Shown in pieces: positions 60,634-64,000 of a DNA stretch of 64,000 bases. The position numbers were made by a program, and so were the translations under genes. The notes below the pieces were generated by a model. That model saw only the letters and a list, made by a program, of their open reading frames with translations, was not told the origin of the DNA and ran no database searches. Origin of the DNA: Drancourtella massiliensis (GTDB lineage: Bacteria > Bacillota > Clostridia > Lachnospirales > Lachnospiraceae); contig NZ_JACJKH010000015.1 of the NCBI RefSeq assembly GCF_016900655.1, positions 22,917-86,916 of the forward strand. Direction: 5' to 3'. The stretch's first letter is position 1; the number at the start of each line of letters is the position of its first letter.

Positions 60634-60654
60634 CATGTTCTGTGCCTGTTGCTT

Positions 60655-60683
60655 TTGACAATCCCGCTTTTGGCAGTTACAAT
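60655..60683 (+). promoter_or_regulatory. Promoter of the small HAD gene
   Basis: TTGACA (60655-60660), 17-base spacer, TACAAT (60678-60683), 33 bases before the start codon. Confidence 0.8.
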
Positions 60684-60716
60684 AAATGAAAAAGTCTAAC
60701 CCGAACGGAGGCCAAT

Positions 60717-61184
60717 ATGAAAATCGAAATACCAGGATACCGTACACTGGAAATTGAACATCTGCTTCTGGACTATAATGGGACCATCGCCGAGGACGGT
60801 GTCATCCGCCGCTCTGTCCGTGATCTTCTCCTTTTGCTTTCCGGCAGGCTGGATCTTCATGTCCTGACTGCGGACACCCATGGCACGGCGAAGTCAGAGT
60901 GTGAAGGGATTCCTCTGCACCTGGATACCTTTCCTACTTCGGACGCTGCCTCGCGGAAGCTGGCAAAACTTCAGGAGCTGGGGCCTTCCCGCTGCGCCTG
61001 CATCGGCAACGGCCGCAATGATCTTCCCATGCTTACCAGCGCTGCTTTTTCCGTAGCTGTCATGGACCGGGAAGGCCTCTACCCTCCCCTTCTGACCCAG
61101 AGTGACCTTTGCGTTCACTCTTCCGAGGAAGCGCTGGAGCTGTTTCTTTATCCGAAACGGATTATAGCAGGACTGAGGGGATAA
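60717..61184 (+). CDS. Small HAD-superfamily protein (P-type-ATPase-like soluble HAD)
   Basis: 155 residues; a core HAD domain without a cap. Motif I reads L-L-D-Y-N-G-T-I-A: the second aspartate of D-x-D is asparagine, as in P-type ATPases (D-K-T-G-T) rather than phosphatases. Motif II is V-L-T-A-D-T and motif IV G-N-G-R-N-D-L-P-M-L. Substrate unknown. It has its own promoter and a CGGAGG ribosome binding site. Confidence 0.82.
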   Translation: MKIEIPGYRTLEIEHLLLDYNGTIAEDGVIRRSVRDLLLLLSGRLDLHVLTADTHGTAKSECEGIPLHLDTFPTSDAASRKLAKLQELGPSRCACIGNGRNDLPMLTSAAFSVAVMDREGLYPPLLTQSDLCVHSSEEALELFLYPKRIIAGLRG

Positions 61185-61223
61185 GAGTCTGTCTCTTACC
61201 CCTCTTCCAAATGCGATTTATTA

Positions 61224-63815
61224 TCATCCATTTTTTTCACTTTTCTCTACTTTGTTCCAGATGTGCCATTTAAACAGACAATAGATCAAAAAGCTGCACA
61301 AAAGGAAGGTTCCATAGAAAATAGCCGTATTCCCGAGAAATTCCCTCATTTCCCTGTCCGTAAAAAGTCTGGCCCTTCCGGTCAGCACAGAAAAGAGAAT
61401 TCCCGGAAGAACTCCGGACAGCAGGGGAACGAGCATAAGAATCCGCATCTGATACCGGATTTTCCTTCTCCTTTCTCTTCGTTTCATTCCCATCTTCATG
61501 AGAAAACGGTTCTCCCATTCCCAGGATGGGAGCTCCATCTGAATCTTTACCCCGTACTGGAATACTGCCATCACATACAATAACATAAGAATGAACCCAT
61601 AAGCGATCCGGGTAAAACTTATCTCCGAACGCATATTGGCCTCCATCTCACTTTTTACATAATACGGCCGGATATTCCGGTCCCACATCTGATCAAAACG
61701 GTATGCTTTATCCAGCCCGGAGAGTTCCTTTAAAAACGTCTCCCTGTTCTGCTCCTGCACACGGATGCAGAGAAGCTCCGTCGGACCCTCTGTCAGATTC
61801 TCCGGATGCGTGTAGGTATACGCTTTCCATTCGGAAAATGTAATCTGCCTTCTCTCATCCATATGATCCGCATTGTAGGATCGGATTTTCTCATACACTT
61901 CCGTAAAGTACTCATCGGAGAGCACAATCAGATTTTCCTGCATGCCCTGATGGAAGCTCCCGGTCAGACAGTCCCGTTCTTCACTTACGATGTTCCGGGA
62001 AGGAAATACCCTCCTGTAATCATCCGGATTATAAAATTCCAGCGGCTGGCCAAACCGCAGGCGGTCTTCCATTCTCGTCGTGTCCCAGTCAATCGTATGT
62101 GCCTTGACGGAAAGATCCTGCTGGTACACGATGTGCATCTCTTCCCCCTGAAGCTGCAGGTTTCGCTCCGGCTTTCCCGCTTCTTTTCTCATAATTTCAT
62201 ACGTGGACTCAGAGACAGCCACATGCTGTCCCTGCGGCCACTTGACCGTTCTGCTGCCCCGCTGCATGATCTGGCTGTCGCTCCCATATATTGATGTCAT
62301 GCGCACCATAGGAAAGTGAAGGATCTGTGCCTGGCAGGTTTCTCCAAGCTTCAGAATCTTTGGAAGATCTTCTTCGTACACCATGCAGACAACATCGTAT
62401 GGATACATGGACGCTACGTTCTGACGTATCCGGGATGCCGCAAAAGGCGGCATAAAGACTGCGAACATCAAAAAGTAAAGTACCGACATAAAAAACAGCC
62501 GCCAGAAATTACTCCAGAACTGCTTCTGAAACGGTCTTCTGTCAAAAATCCGCACGTCAAACCGTCGTTTCCCGGCCCGGATCACAAGGGCCGTTCCACC
62601 TGCCAAAAGCAGAAACAGTCCCGAAATGCTCAAAAGATGAATGTACATACTCTCTGCCCATTCCCGCATGGAATACCAGAAAGTCCCGGCCAGAAACAAG
62701 GCTCCTCCTGCAACAATCCATGCAATACATCCAAAGCCCGGCCGTTTTTCTTCCCTCTTTTCCGCGTTCCGGTCCGTATTTTCCCCAAGGGAGAGGATAT
62801 TTTCCTGATTCAGTCCAAGGGCGATCAGAAGAATCAGCACATAGAGGAGAAATGCGGCGGCCAGCAGGCTGATATCTGCCGCACCGGCAAGGTGTCCTCC
62901 CTCTTCTGCCTGTAAAAGCTGTTTCCTGAAAACCAGCGCGCATACACATCCGACAGTCATTCCCGGAATCACCGCTGCAAAAGCGTTCCCCGCCACTCCC
63001 AGGAGAAAAATCCTCAATGCGGTGTGTCTTCGCATTCCAAGAATAGTCAGCATCCGGTATTCCTTTTTCTGTTCCCGGATAAACCAGGAAAACATCAGTG
63101 TCATCATAAGCAGACAGCAGGCGCCCATCACCACGCCCAGGCTTCGAAAAAGTCCGTAGATTCCTTCCCCGGTAATGCTGCTCTCCATGGTATATCTGCT
63201 TTCCATCATCCGGTATCCGGACAAGACAAAATAGATCACCGCTGCCAGAAATGCTTCCGATAAAATCACAAGCATCTGGGAGGGCATCTGTTCTCTCCAC
63301 ATCCTCCGGACGATCTGATACAGCTCTTTCGGGTATTCCCCTGGAAAATATAAAGCCTGTTTTCTTCTTTTTTTCTGTTCCTGCTCCTTTTGCCTCGCCT
63401 GCGCCCATGCTTCTTCCCTTTCTTCTGTTTCTTCCTGAAACCGGACATACATAAACTCAAACGTAGCGTACGCAGCTGGAAGTAGCGCATACAATTGTCC
63501 CATGTACATCATGATACAGATATCGAGAAAAAACAGCCATGCCGGAAGTTTGTACAGGATTCCCGTTTCTTTGCGCCGGATCAGGAGCACAAGACGGATC
63601 AGATATAAAACGGCTGTTACCTCCATCAATCCGAAAATTCCATATACCAGGTGCCATTCCGGTTTTCGGAACAGTTCCCCCGCAATCTCCCATACGTTCC
63701 GGTATGTTCCTCTGTCCGCATAAGGGAGAGTTTGAACCAGGACCGGAACCAGGATACCTGACAGCATCTGGATGGCTCTGATCTTTTCCTGGGCAGTCCG
63801 TTTTCTTTTTTTCAT
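61224..63815 (-). CDS. Large FtsX-type ABC permease with extra N-terminal membrane domain
   Basis: 863 residues from the ATG at 63815, with AAGGAGGG upstream; a longer in-frame start is discarded. About three N-terminal helices (15-35, 55-80, 90-120) and a highly charged helical linker (E-E-T-E-E-R-E-E-A-W) precede an FtsX-type permease core: first helix about 180-205, G-M-R-R-H-T-A-L-R as coupling region, four further helices, an outside domain of about 240 residues, and a final set of helices ending F-L-I-Y-C-L-F-K-W. No ATPase is encoded on this side; it may lie upstream beyond 64000. Resembles BceB-like peptide-sensing or detoxifying permeases in layout; function inferred only. Confidence 0.82.
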   Translation of the reverse strand: MKKRKRTAQEKIRAIQMLSGILVPVLVQTLPYADRGTYRNVWEIAGELFRKPEWHLVYGIFGLMEVTAVLYLIRLVLLIRRKETGILYKLPAWLFFLDICIMMYMGQLYALLPAAYATFEFMYVRFQEETEEREEAWAQARQKEQEQKKRRKQALYFPGEYPKELYQIVRRMWREQMPSQMLVILSEAFLAAVIYFVLSGYRMMESRYTMESSITGEGIYGLFRSLGVVMGACCLLMMTLMFSWFIREQKKEYRMLTILGMRRHTALRIFLLGVAGNAFAAVIPGMTVGCVCALVFRKQLLQAEEGGHLAGAADISLLAAAFLLYVLILLIALGLNQENILSLGENTDRNAEKREEKRPGFGCIAWIVAGGALFLAGTFWYSMREWAESMYIHLLSISGLFLLLAGGTALVIRAGKRRFDVRIFDRRPFQKQFWSNFWRLFFMSVLYFLMFAVFMPPFAASRIRQNVASMYPYDVVCMVYEEDLPKILKLGETCQAQILHFPMVRMTSIYGSDSQIMQRGSRTVKWPQGQHVAVSESTYEIMRKEAGKPERNLQLQGEEMHIVYQQDLSVKAHTIDWDTTRMEDRLRFGQPLEFYNPDDYRRVFPSRNIVSEERDCLTGSFHQGMQENLIVLSDEYFTEVYEKIRSYNADHMDERRQITFSEWKAYTYTHPENLTEGPTELLCIRVQEQNRETFLKELSGLDKAYRFDQMWDRNIRPYYVKSEMEANMRSEISFTRIAYGFILMLLYVMAVFQYGVKIQMELPSWEWENRFLMKMGMKRRERRRKIRYQMRILMLVPLLSGVLPGILFSVLTGRARLFTDREMREFLGNTAIFYGTFLLCSFLIYCLFKWHIWNKVEKSEKNG

Positions 63816-63884
63816 ATGACTTTCCCTCCTTCTTCTGTATAGACACAGAAACAGAGGAAAATATGACAAAGTTTTTCTCCTTTT

Positions 63885-63955
63885 TGTAAAAAATAGGCTA
63901 CGCCTATTCAACTCCCCTGCCCCTCAATCATGAGGGGGTTGGGGCTTTCTTTTTG
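63885..63955. terminator. Two hairpins upstream of the FtsX-type gene
   Basis: Minus strand AATAGGC-GTA-GCCTATT followed by TTTT (63905-63885) is a terminator-like hairpin ahead of the permease gene. Next to it, CCCCTCA and TGAGGGG (with outer CCCC/GGGG) at about 63915-63950 form a GC-rich stem that on the plus strand is followed by CTTTCTTTTT. They suggest a transcription boundary between an upstream gene and this one. Confidence 0.5.
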
Positions 63956-64000
63956 TTACATTTTCGTTCATAATAGTTTTATGAATATCTTACAAAAAAT

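Overview
The window reads as chromosome of an anaerobic, endospore-forming low-GC Firmicute, most likely a gut Lachnospiraceae (inference). The support is a spoIIA-sigF-spoVA sporulation block, the LL-diaminopimelate aminotransferase route to lysine and cell wall, a T-box leader on valS, tRNA genes without an encoded CCA end, a DUF3793-flavodoxin pair and a raffinose-type uptake locus. No phage, insertion sequence, CRISPR array or rRNA was seen. Most genes lie on the minus strand in tightly packed operons.

Layout. 1-353: start of a ClC chloride channel gene running off the left edge. 517-9850: one unbroken minus-strand run of eight genes: lipoprotein, two-subunit ABC exporter, second exported protein related to the first, LytTR regulator with a degenerate receiver, trigger-factor-like protein, thioredoxin and M16C metallopeptidase. 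It looks like a dedicated export/folding/proteolysis unit and is the best candidate for an undescribed system. 10312-10683: two tandem copies of a tRNA-Gln/tRNA-Pro pair. 10832-16772: MerR regulator, dapL, dapF, polysaccharide deacetylase, YeiH-type transporter and its divergent LysR regulator, followed by a broken YitT gene. 17050-23111: complete phosphate operon pstS-pstC-pstA-pstB-phoU-phoP-phoR with a candidate Pho-box region; its PstS has the two halves of the family fold in swapped order.

23464-31012: YitT membrane protein, alanine dehydrogenase with a divergent RpiR-type regulator, small alarmone synthetase plus topoisomerase III, an isochorismatase-family hydrolase and a small unknown gene. 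31051-35710: spoIIAA-spoIIAB-sigF followed by spoVAA-AB-AC-AD-AE, with a small membrane protein and a sigma-G-like promoter between the two halves. 35848-43882: valS (T-box controlled), LTA-synthase-like sulfatase, folC, a 44-residue acidic protein and a TPR membrane protein. 43917-49447: HAD phosphatase, AlkD-type repair protein, asparaginase, MATE exporter, HD hydrolase and a short-chain dehydrogenase.

49605-57760: alpha-galactoside locus with AraC regulator, binding protein, two permeases, GH36 alpha-galactosidase and a GH13 amylosucrase-like enzyme; no transport ATPase is encoded, so a shared ATPase is inferred. A perfect 38-bp palindrome separates it from the short-chain dehydrogenase. 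57815-61184: glmM, then a DUF3793-flavodoxin operon with repeated 16-bp dyads around its leader, and a small HAD protein. 61224-63815: large FtsX-type permease without a partner ATPase in view.
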